Shown here: in pieces, positions 6,689 through 13,035 of the stretch
Layout: each line of letters starts with the position of its first letter
Numbering within the stretch: position 1 is the first letter of the stretch
Assembly (NCBI GenBank): GCA_023413135.1
Contig: JAEZQK010000014.1
Coordinates: forward strand, 1-20,029
Direction: 5' to 3'
Source: Bacillota bacterium
GTDB lineage: Bacteria; Bacillota; Clostridia; Christensenellales; Aristaeellaceae
DNA: 20,029 nucleotides
Notes under the pieces: generated by a model
Told to the model about the DNA's origin: nothing
The model's database searches: none
Seen by the model: only the letters and a program-made list of their open reading frames with translations
Position numbers and translations under genes: made by a program

Positions 6689-8239
6689 ATGAAAAAGGCC
6701 ACTCTGTTCCTGCTCGTTATAACCCTGCTGGCCATGGCGATTCCCGCCGGGCTGGCCGAAACGGCCGCGCCCATGGTGAACACCACTGGCAAGCCCGTCA
6801 CTTTGAAGGTGTTCCGTCCCATGGATACCAACCTGCAGGACTACATCAAAAGCTGGAACGATACGCCCTTCTATCAGGAACTGGAAAAGCTCACGGGTGT
6901 GCATGTGGAATTCATTGAGCCCGCCTACACCGCCGCCAAGGAAAACCTGAACATGCTCATGGTATCCGGGGACATGCCGGATATCATCATCTGCTCCGAC
7001 CTGTATGCGGCCGGTACCTATCAGGCTGTGCTGGACGGTTATTACATCGACCTAGCGCCTTATCTTCAGAAGGATGCGCCGGAGTATTACTCCATCATCT
7101 CCAGCAATGATTCCAACTGGCGTGACGCCGTATCTGCCGATGGAACGGTGAGCGCCATGTATCGCATTTTTTCTGCGGCCAACCCTGCCTGGATGCGCCT
7201 TGTGCTCAAGCAGGAAGTTCTGGACAAGCTGGGCGTGACCGCCGTGCCTGCTACCATCGCGGATTGGGACGACCTGTTCGCTAAGATGCTGACCGCCGGG
7301 ATCACCCCCTTCATGCTGGGCACCACCGGTTATGACGAGAAATTCATCGGTGCCTACGATGTGCGCCAGGACTTCTATAAGGAAGGCGACACTGTCAAGT
7401 ACGGCCAGGTCCAGGATGGTTTCAAGAAGTATCTGGAGCTCATGCACGGCTGGTATGAGAAAGGCTACATCTCCAAGGACTTTGTCAGCGCCAGCAACGT
7501 GGACACCATGTTTGCCATGGACCAGATCGGCACCTATGACAAGCCCATCGTGGCCGCCTACAATTTCGGCAAGAGTGAGGGCTACAGGGTTCTGTCCTCG
7601 CCTTATCCCAGGCAGACCGCCGATCAGTTCCTCCACTGGGACAACTACAAGGCCAGCGTCGTCAGCAAAACCATGGTCTATGGCTGTGTTTCCGTGACCT
7701 CCTCCTGCAAGGACCCCAGCCTGGCTGTCAAATGGCTGAACTTCCTGTATACCCAGCCCGGCATCGAGCTGGCCAACTGGGGCGTCAAGGGCCAGAACTA
7801 TGACATCGTGGGCGGCAAGAAGCAGTATCTGCCCGTGCAGTGGGACTTTAACGGCATTTCTCAGGAAGGCCTGAATTACTACTTCAAGAGCCACAACGCC
7901 GCCACCTACGCCGATCCCGATACCACCGAGCATGCCAATCTACTGAAATCCCCCGAAGCCACCGCCATCCGCATGGAGTATGACGATGATCCGCTCCTAG
8001 ACAGCGCCTTGTACCTGCCCAGCATCAGCCTCACCGCCGATGAGTCCGATACCCGCGCAAAAATCATGACCGATATCGACACCTATGTGGATGAGATGGT
8101 CCTCAAGTTCATTATCGGCACCGAATCCCTGGACAACTGGGACACCTATGTCAAGACCGTGCAAAGCATGAAACTGGACCAAGCCGTCGCCGTCACCCAG
8201 GCTGCCTATGACCGGTACATGGCGGTAACGGTGAAATAA
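6689..8239 (+). CDS. Extracellular solute-binding protein of the sugar importer (LplA/YtcQ-like)
   Basis: This 516-aa secreted protein captures the substrate for the two permeases. Residues 1-24 are a signal peptide: MKK, a hydrophobic core, then PAGLAE with probable cleavage after LA. Unlike most Gram-positive binding proteins it has no lipobox cysteine; the first cysteine comes near residue 105, in DIIICSDLY. The mature part has the family pattern of an early LTGVHVEFIEP strand and a later ACT-like variable region, and its length suits the LplA/YtcQ group (~500 aa). The ribosome binding site AGGAGGAGG is the strongest in the operon and hairpins flank the gene, both consistent with high expression. 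Ligand unknown; the sulfatase downstream suggests a sulfated sugar. Confidence 0.93.
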   Translation: MKKATLFLLVITLLAMAIPAGLAETAAPMVNTTGKPVTLKVFRPMDTNLQDYIKSWNDTPFYQELEKLTGVHVEFIEPAYTAAKENLNMLMVSGDMPDIIICSDLYAAGTYQAVLDGYYIDLAPYLQKDAPEYYSIISSNDSNWRDAVSADGTVSAMYRIFSAANPAWMRLVLKQEVLDKLGVTAVPATIADWDDLFAKMLTAGITPFMLGTTGYDEKFIGAYDVRQDFYKEGDTVKYGQVQDGFKKYLELMHGWYEKGYISKDFVSASNVDTMFAMDQIGTYDKPIVAAYNFGKSEGYRVLSSPYPRQTADQFLHWDNYKASVVSKTMVYGCVSVTSSCKDPSLAVKWLNFLYTQPGIELANWGVKGQNYDIVGGKKQYLPVQWDFNGISQEGLNYYFKSHNAATYADPDTTEHANLLKSPEATAIRMEYDDDPLLDSALYLPSISLTADESDTRAKIMTDIDTYVDEMVLKFIIGTESLDNWDTYVKTVQSMKLDQAVAVTQAAYDRYMAVTVK

Positions 8240-8269
8240 CGTTTCATTCGGGCAAATACCGACTGTCAC

Positions 8270-8294
8270 GGCGGGCGGCGAATGACCGCCCGCC
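8270..8294 (+). other. Strong GC-rich intercistronic hairpin after the binding-protein gene
   Basis: GGCGGGCGG (8270-8278) and CCGCCCGCC (8286-8294) form a perfect 9-bp stem with a 7-base loop. No T-tract follows, so it is more likely an mRNA-protecting or partial attenuator structure than a full terminator. It separates the binding protein from the sulfatase gene. Confidence 0.6.
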
Positions 8295-8316
8295 CATTTC
8301 CATAAGGAGGCTCACT

Positions 8317-9834
8317 ATGCGCCGTCCATCCATCCTCTTTATCACCACCGACGAACAGCACATCGACACCGCGTATCGCCGGGACATGCCCTACAGCCTT
8401 CCGGGCATTCATTCTCTCATGGACCGCTCCGATGTGTACACCTGTGCCTATTCCGCCAGCCCGGTGTGCCTGCCCGCCCGCTGCACTTGGATGACAGGAC
8501 TCATGCCGCACCGCAACGGCTGCATCAGCAACAATTTCGGGGCGTCGCTGCCCCTTAACATGCCCAACCTGTTTACCCGCCTCAAGGCGCAGGGCTATAC
8601 TTCTTCCCTGCACGGCAAGTGCCATTTCGCTCCCTGCCCCTATCCCGCCGTGCGCCCCTATCTCACACAGGAATATGAACATTTTTTGCTGTATTACCGT
8701 GCCCTGGGCATGGACCACCTGGACCTGCAGGACGATAAGAACATCTCCCTCTGGTATTATGACGATTATTCCAAGGAAATGGAAAAATTGGGACTCTTCA
8801 AGGAATACCATTCCCGTTTCGTGTCCCGCAAGGAACCCGGCGTGATCCCCGACTATCCCAACGCAAAAGAGACCCATCCCGATTCCTGGACCGGCCGCAA
8901 AGCGCTGGAATACCTGGATACCTTAACAGCGGACAAGCCTCACTTTATGTGGGTCAGCTTCTCCGGCCCCCACTATCCCATGGACGCGCCCAGCGATTAT
9001 TTCGGCCGCATCGATATGGACAAAGATATCCCGAGGCGTTTTGAGGCCAATGAATGGGATGACGAAACCAAGCACAACCGCCATGGCTATTTCGGCACAG
9101 GCCCAGGCCCCGAAGGCGGGGGCAATGCCCCCGGAGGCGCTCAGAAGAATTTTACCGAAGAATATTGGCGCCGCTGGCGGATGAAGTATTATGCCAATAT
9201 CGTACAGATCGACGACTATATTGCAAAGATCATTGAAAAGGCGGAGCACGTTCTCGGCGAGGACCTGATCATCGTCTTTACCGCCGATCACGGGGATATG
9301 ATGGGCAACCACAGCCTCTGGGGCAAAAACAGCGCCGTGTATGACGATGTGCTGCGCGTTCCCCTGGTCATCCACCACCCCGGGCAAATCGCCCGCCGAG
9401 ATATTCCCGAGACGGTGTCCAGTACAGACGTGTTTCCGACCCTTCTTCAGTTCGGCGGCTGTCCGGTCCCTGAAAACATCGACGGCGAGCGTCTTGACGA
9501 TGTCGTCGCCCGGGGCGGCCGGGATGTGATCATCTCCTCCTGTGAGGGCCGCGTCGCCGTGATCAAGGACCGTATCAAACTGGTGGTTAACGCCATGGGC
9601 TTTGAGATGAGCAAGCCAACCACCATCTACCATGAGCTGTATGATCTAAACACCGATCCGTATGAGTTTGTCAACCGTTATTATGACGATGCCTATGCCG
9701 CCCGCCGTGATGAACTAGAACAGATTTTAAGGGATGAGCCCTATCTTTTGCGCACTGTTTTCTACTCTGCCGCAGACCGGCCATACTGGTTCAATTCTGG
9801 AAATGGCGCGGGGTATGAGAACAACAAGCTCTAA
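8317..9834 (+). CDS. Cytoplasmic Cys-type sulfatase family protein
   Basis: This 505-aa sulfatase hydrolyses a sulfate (possibly phosphate/phosphonate) ester. The catalytic signature is CLPAR at residues 51-55, where Cys51 would be converted to formylglycine; the fourth position is Ala rather than the usual Ser. Metal and active-site residues are present: Asp12 in FITTDEQH, Lys101 and His103 in LHGKCHFAP, the SGPHYPMD segment, and Asp324-His325 with Lys337 in FTADHGDMMGNH...GK. The protein starts directly at the first beta strand and has no signal peptide, so it should act on substrate already imported by the ABC system encoded just upstream. AAGGAGG lies six bases before the ATG. In an anaerobe Cys51 needs a radical-SAM maturase (anSME); none is in the window. 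The exact ester is unknown. Confidence 0.92.
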   Translation: MRRPSILFITTDEQHIDTAYRRDMPYSLPGIHSLMDRSDVYTCAYSASPVCLPARCTWMTGLMPHRNGCISNNFGASLPLNMPNLFTRLKAQGYTSSLHGKCHFAPCPYPAVRPYLTQEYEHFLLYYRALGMDHLDLQDDKNISLWYYDDYSKEMEKLGLFKEYHSRFVSRKEPGVIPDYPNAKETHPDSWTGRKALEYLDTLTADKPHFMWVSFSGPHYPMDAPSDYFGRIDMDKDIPRRFEANEWDDETKHNRHGYFGTGPGPEGGGNAPGGAQKNFTEEYWRRWRMKYYANIVQIDDYIAKIIEKAEHVLGEDLIIVFTADHGDMMGNHSLWGKNSAVYDDVLRVPLVIHHPGQIARRDIPETVSSTDVFPTLLQFGGCPVPENIDGERLDDVVARGGRDVIISSCEGRVAVIKDRIKLVVNAMGFEMSKPTTIYHELYDLNTDPYEFVNRYYDDAYAARRDELEQILRDEPYLLRTVFYSAADRPYWFNSGNGAGYENNKL

Positions 9835-10005
9835 ACAGGAAGTTATGGGAAACACAGGGGACAAACACAGGAGACAATTCTCGTGTTGCCCCCTCTGTAT
9901 TATTCGATGCGCAAGCTGAGGCCTGACAGCGTGTAATCGTGCACACCCTTTACAGGCGCTACTGCACAATTATACGGATTCCGGATCACCGTGTAATTCT
10001 ATCAA
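9835..10005. other. Intergenic region downstream of the sulfatase
   Basis: No gene is seen. The region contains the hairpin at 9854-9898 and then about 100 bp of unremarkable sequence leading into dispersed repeat copy 2. There is no classical T-tailed terminator for the importer-sulfatase operon apart from the hairpin. Confidence 0.4.
9854..9898. repeat. Imperfect palindrome, REP-like, possible operon-end hairpin
   Basis: The left side, ACAGGGG...ACACAGGAGA, folds back on TCTCGTGT...CCCCCTCTGT around a CAAT loop, with small bulges. The left arm also contains a short tandem echo (CAGGGGACAA then CAGGAGACAA). Palindromes of this flavour occur in Clostridia next to IS200/RAYT-type elements; that link is from memory and not shown here. 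It may act as the 3' end structure of the operon. Confidence 0.4.
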
Positions 10006-10120
10006 CTGCAAAATGCAGCTTGATATGACGTTTTTACGGAACAATTTGCAGGAAAACGGTTAGGCTCACAAGGCAATTCTCTCACAAATTTAGCCTGCAT
10101 CGATCCGTGTAATGATGAAC
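10006..10120 (+). repeat. Dispersed direct repeat, copy 2 (~115 bp)
   Basis: This is the diverged second copy of 1737-1854 in the same orientation, with the 22-base identical core at 10057-10078. It lies between the sulfatase gene and the 3' end of the minus-strand sigma/anti-sigma unit and is non-coding. Together the two copies bracket about 8 kb including the whole importer cluster. Confidence 0.8.
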
Positions 10121-10155
10121 CTCCATGCACACTCTCGCCGAGGGAGAATCCTTTT

Positions 10156-10209
10156 ACATCTGAGAAAGATGTAGCATAGGCTCTGCCACTATATCGTGAC
10201 AGAGCCTAT
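10156..10209 (-). terminator. Probable 3' hairpins of the anti-sigma transcript
   Basis: ATAGGCTCTG (10176-10185) and CAGAGCCTAT (10200-10209) form a perfect 10-bp stem 31 bases beyond the stop codon of the minus-strand gene. A second small hairpin, ACATCT/AGATGT (10156-10161/10167-10172), follows it. There is no clear U-tract on either strand, so it may act as a processing or stability element rather than a classical terminator. Confidence 0.5.
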
Positions 10210-10239
10210 CCGTATTTCAGGTTTTCTCGCCGCTCATCC

Positions 10240-12090
10240 TCACTTGAACATAGCGTTCAGCAGTTTACCATCCACCGCGTTAAACTCCGCCCAGCAGTTG
10301 TAGCCTTTCTCCGCCGCTTCTTCATCCTGATAAATGACCAGCCAGATGGGCGATAGCACCATGCCGTCCGCTTTTTTGGAGGCGCGCATTGGCGCATAGG
10401 TTAGCCGGATGCTGGAAACAGAAACCACCTTCCCGGGAAAACGGGATGCGGCAACTTCTTCGGGCAGTCTGATCAAAATTTTCTGGGGATCGACCAATGA
10501 ATCGGGCGTGCCGTACACATCGCCGGGGATGTACGCATCCCTGATGGAGGTTTCTACAACACCCCGTCGGGTCACATAGGCGTATACGCTGAAAATGTCG
10601 CCATTCCCCAGATTGCGTCCGTCGCCCGGCTTGTGATAGCTCAGATAAAAGCCTTCGTCCGCCGCCGATACCTGGCTGTAATCGTACTGCGGCAGGTTCG
10701 TAAAGAATTTGCCCGATGTGATCATGGCGTTCATGTCGCTGCCTAGCGCTTTGATGCGTTCCGCGCTCATGTCCAGCGCATAATCGCAGGTGTACCCCGT
10801 AAGGCCCAACCGGTTAAGCAGCGTTTCAAGGGTCTTTTTCGCCTCGTCCAGCGAAATATCGGTGAGGGCTGTCTTTTCCAACTGATACACCTTGCCGTCT
10901 CCTGGCCACCCGTTTATCGCCCAGGAGGCGAGACCGGCAATTTCGTTGGACAGCACTGGGCGCGGAATATAGTCTGCTTCGTATTCCGTGCCGGCGTTGG
11001 CGTTGAACGTACCGCTGCATTCCCTGTAAAACAGCGCTTCCGGGCCGAATTGAAGGATGGCTTCGTCTGTAAAAATGATTTGCCACTTGTCACGGCTGGC
11101 GATGCCCGATTGGTTGAACAGCTCAGGCTGCAAACCGTCGGCAAAGTCCCGTGCCGTTGCCCGGTAGATGGGAAGCGTGCCGGTTTTATTATAAGCTTCC
11201 GGCACAATGAGCTCCGGCTCAGCCGGCTTGGCCGTGGCAATAGAAGCTTCGCTGACCGGCGCCGGTGTCATTGCCGGCTCAGCCGACTCAGCCGTAGCGA
11301 GGGAACCTTCGCTGATCGGCGTCGGCTCTAATTCCACTGTCCAGTTTTCACCGTGCCGGGTATCCGTAAGCAGTTTGCCTTCTGATGTCATTTCGCATAC
11401 GGACGCCCACATTTGGATGGTATAAACTTGTCCTTCTTCTACGGCGTAAGCATCGGACATTTCAAAGGAAAACCGAAGGCTTCCGTCCCGCTGCGGCACC
11501 GATGTATAGCCAATGCAGCCTGGGGTTAGCATCTCTCCCCCGTCCACGCCGATTTGATCGGGCAGCGTGCGGACTACCAGCAGCTTGCCGCCCGTTTCCC
11601 TTGCTTTGTCCGCAATGGTAGAAGCACCGGCTGGCGCTTTTTCCGCCGCGCCGCCTTCGCCATGAATGTCGTAACCATAGGGCTCATCGGGCTTGTGATC
11701 CTCAGGGATGATCACCGCTTTGCTTCCTGCCTGCGGGCGGATGGTGCCTATGCCGTACAGGCCATTGTCGCGATAGACCACCTCATCCAAAGTAAATTCA
11801 ACCTCATCCAGCATGAACGACTTGTTTACAGCCGCCACATCGCCCTTTTCCAGCCAGGCCTGCATATCGTTCCCGTACAGCTTCCCAAAGAAAGCCGTCA
11901 CCTGCGATGAGAATGCCGCGTAGGCCGCCGCCGTCAACAGTACCAGAGCCGCAGACAAAATGAAAACCGTACGAACTCTGATCCTGTGCTTTTTCGTTCT
12001 CTCTTCCGTTCTCTTCAGGGCAAAGGCAACTCGATGCCTGAAGCTTTCGGGCGTAGCGCCATACATTTGTTTGAGTTGATCCTGTTTCAT
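10240..12090 (-). CDS. Large single-pass membrane protein, putative anti-sigma factor
   Basis: This 616-aa protein is encoded with the ECF sigma factor and overlaps its stop by ATGA, so the two are translationally coupled. A basic cytoplasmic N-terminus of about 40 residues (ATPESFRHRVAFALKRTEE) is followed by one membrane helix at about 41-60 (VFILSAALVLLTAAAYAAF). A long extracytoplasmic part of ~550 residues follows, containing a Ser/Ala/Pro-rich linker near residues 256-292. That linker carries a two-fold repeat (PISEGSLATAESAEP / PVSEASIATAKPAEP). The topology and partner fit an anti-sigma factor that holds the sigma at the membrane, as in DUF4179-type proteins. The large outer domain is not recognised and may sense an envelope signal. 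Assignment rests mainly on context. Confidence 0.7.
   Translation of the reverse strand: MKQDQLKQMYGATPESFRHRVAFALKRTEERTKKHRIRVRTVFILSAALVLLTAAAYAAFSSQVTAFFGKLYGNDMQAWLEKGDVAAVNKSFMLDEVEFTLDEVVYRDNGLYGIGTIRPQAGSKAVIIPEDHKPDEPYGYDIHGEGGAAEKAPAGASTIADKARETGGKLLVVRTLPDQIGVDGGEMLTPGCIGYTSVPQRDGSLRFSFEMSDAYAVEEGQVYTIQMWASVCEMTSEGKLLTDTRHGENWTVELEPTPISEGSLATAESAEPAMTPAPVSEASIATAKPAEPELIVPEAYNKTGTLPIYRATARDFADGLQPELFNQSGIASRDKWQIIFTDEAILQFGPEALFYRECSGTFNANAGTEYEADYIPRPVLSNEIAGLASWAINGWPGDGKVYQLEKTALTDISLDEAKKTLETLLNRLGLTGYTCDYALDMSAERIKALGSDMNAMITSGKFFTNLPQYDYSQVSAADEGFYLSYHKPGDGRNLGNGDIFSVYAYVTRRGVVETSIRDAYIPGDVYGTPDSLVDPQKILIRLPEEVAASRFPGKVVSVSSIRLTYAPMRASKKADGMVLSPIWLVIYQDEEAAEKGYNCWAEFNAVDGKLLNAMFK
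11215..11324 (-). repeat. 60-bp-period tandem repeat inside the anti-sigma gene
   Basis: Two units, starting at 11215 and 11275, are about 80 percent identical over 50 bases and encode the repeated Ser-Glu-x-Ser-x-Ala-Thr-Ala linker. The spacing is exactly 60 bp, so a change in copy number would keep the frame. Confidence 0.7.
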
Positions 12091-12560
12091 ACGCTAACCT
12101 CCTCCATATCCAGCGTATCCTTGAGGAGCAGCCTTCCACGATGCAGCCGCGATTTCAGCGTTCCTTGCGGCAAACGCAGCATGCAGGCGGTTTCCTCCAT
12201 TGAATAACCCTCTACGTAATACAGTACCAGCGGCAGGCGATACTTTTCGTCAAGGGAGGTAAACATATGATAGAGATCGGGCAACGCATCAGGCGCCGTT
12301 TCCCGCTCGGGCAGCGTATCAGAAGGTTCTTCACGCTTGCGGCGGCGAAGCAAGGCATAGCACTCGTTGATAACAATGCGAATGATCCATGCGCGAATTG
12401 CACGATCATCACGCAGTCTGCTTTGCTTTTCCCACGCTTTTTCGATTGCCTCCTGTACCGCGTCTTCCCGATCGCACAACTGTGGCAAAATGGTGGTGGA
12501 TACGCGGTAAAGCGTGTCCTGCATCGCCACGATGCGATCGGCAAACTCCTCTTGCGTCAT
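12087..12560 (-). CDS. ECF-type RNA polymerase sigma-70 factor
   Basis: This 157-aa cytosolic sigma factor has only regions 2 and 4. Region 2 covers about residues 10-75 (CDREDAVQEAIEKAWEK and RAIRAWIIRIVINECYALLR). Region 4 covers about 100-150 (LDEKYRLPLVLYYVEGYSMEETACMLRLPQGTLKSRLHRGR). It redirects RNA polymerase to an alternative promoter set when released by its partner, here the overlapping downstream membrane protein. The ATG is supported by AAGGAGG six bases upstream. A candidate self-recognised promoter lies at 12614-12640. The family is certain; the stimulus and regulon are unknown. Confidence 0.95.
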   Translation of the reverse strand: MTQEEFADRIVAMQDTLYRVSTTILPQLCDREDAVQEAIEKAWEKQSRLRDDRAIRAWIIRIVINECYALLRRRKREEPSDTLPERETAPDALPDLYHMFTSLDEKYRLPLVLYYVEGYSMEETACMLRLPQGTLKSRLHRGRLLLKDTLDMEEVSV

Positions 12561-12613
12561 ATCGTTCCTCCTTGTGGTGTGATGGCTGCCTGTAAAATCG
12601 ATCTTACACTAAA

Positions 12614-12640
12614 TGGATGTTTTAAGGATACGCCAGGTTG
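12614..12640 (-). promoter_or_regulatory. Candidate autoregulated ECF promoter
   Basis: On the minus strand CAACCT (12640-12635) and CATCCA (12619-12614) are separated by 15 nt, about 55 bases upstream of the sigma-factor ATG. An AAC-containing -35 is typical of ECF-controlled promoters, and autoregulation is the rule in this class. The exact group motif is inferred from memory. Confidence 0.45.
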
Positions 12641-12842
12641 CGTCCGTGCATTTTTTCTGGAAAAATCGTAGCATGAATAGGAATGTAAGTCCAGCTTATC
12701 TGGCGCCCGGGTTCATCCGTTGTGCGGATTGCTGGCGGTGAACTTGATCAAGACAAAGTGACGATTAGGCCACCCTGGAGAACACTGCTGATTTCAAGCA
12801 GCACTTGACATTGATCTTTTCCTTTTCATGACCAAACTGTGA
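12641..12842. other. Divergent intergenic region
   Basis: No gene is seen. Small hairpins lie at about 12713-12727 (ATCCG/CGGAT) and 12785-12801 (CTGCT/AGCAG). A TTGACA at 12805-12810 has no -10 at normal distance. The region separates the minus-strand sigma unit from the plus-strand kinase unit. Confidence 0.35.
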
Positions 12843-12848
12843 TATAAT
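12840..12848 (+). promoter_or_regulatory. Extended -10 promoter for the kinase/glycohydrolase unit
   Basis: TGATATAAT is a perfect extended -10 (TGnTATAAT) with TATAAT at 12843-12848. The -35 region (CCTTTT/TTTTCA) is weak, as tolerated by extended -10 promoters. Transcription would start near 12855, giving a ~58-nt leader before the small ORF at 12913. Confidence 0.6.
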
Positions 12849-12912
12849 CCATTTGGAATAGAGACCGGCTATCAAGCAACGAATCACATACCGATCTGGG
12901 GAAGTGGTCCAT

Positions 12913-13035
12913 ATGGATTTCAGAAAGATTTTTGACACGATCGGCCCCAAGAAGTTTGATTCATCCGCCCGCGCTGCGGTTCAGGCGCCGGCGGAAGACC
13001 GCATGCGCGGCTGTGGCGGAAAGGCAGACCAATGA
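12913..13035 (+). CDS. 40-aa leader ORF overlapping the sugar kinase start
   Basis: The ATG at 12913 follows GGGGAAG and begins MDFRKIFDTIGPKKFDSSAR. The stop TGA (13033-13035) overlaps the kinase ATG (13032-13034) as ATGA, the usual sign of translational coupling. The first residues resemble the N-terminus of small SAM-dependent methyltransferases (FDTIPEKFD-type), so it may be the stump of such a gene that was deleted and fused. The rest is not recognised. It may simply serve to couple or modulate kinase translation. Confidence 0.5.
   Translation: MDFRKIFDTIGPKKFDSSARAAVQAPAEDRMRGCGGKADQ

Noticed and set aside
7052..7933. Long minus-strand open frame (293 codons) inside the binding-protein gene
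   Set aside because: It is antisense to a gene with clear family features, has no recognisable motif and is rich in Gly/Val/His in the manner of GC-rich shadow frames.
12805..12848. TTGACA (12805) with TATAAT (12843) as a classical promoter
   Set aside because: The spacer would be 32 nt. The TATAAT works better as an extended -10 promoter with its own TGA.
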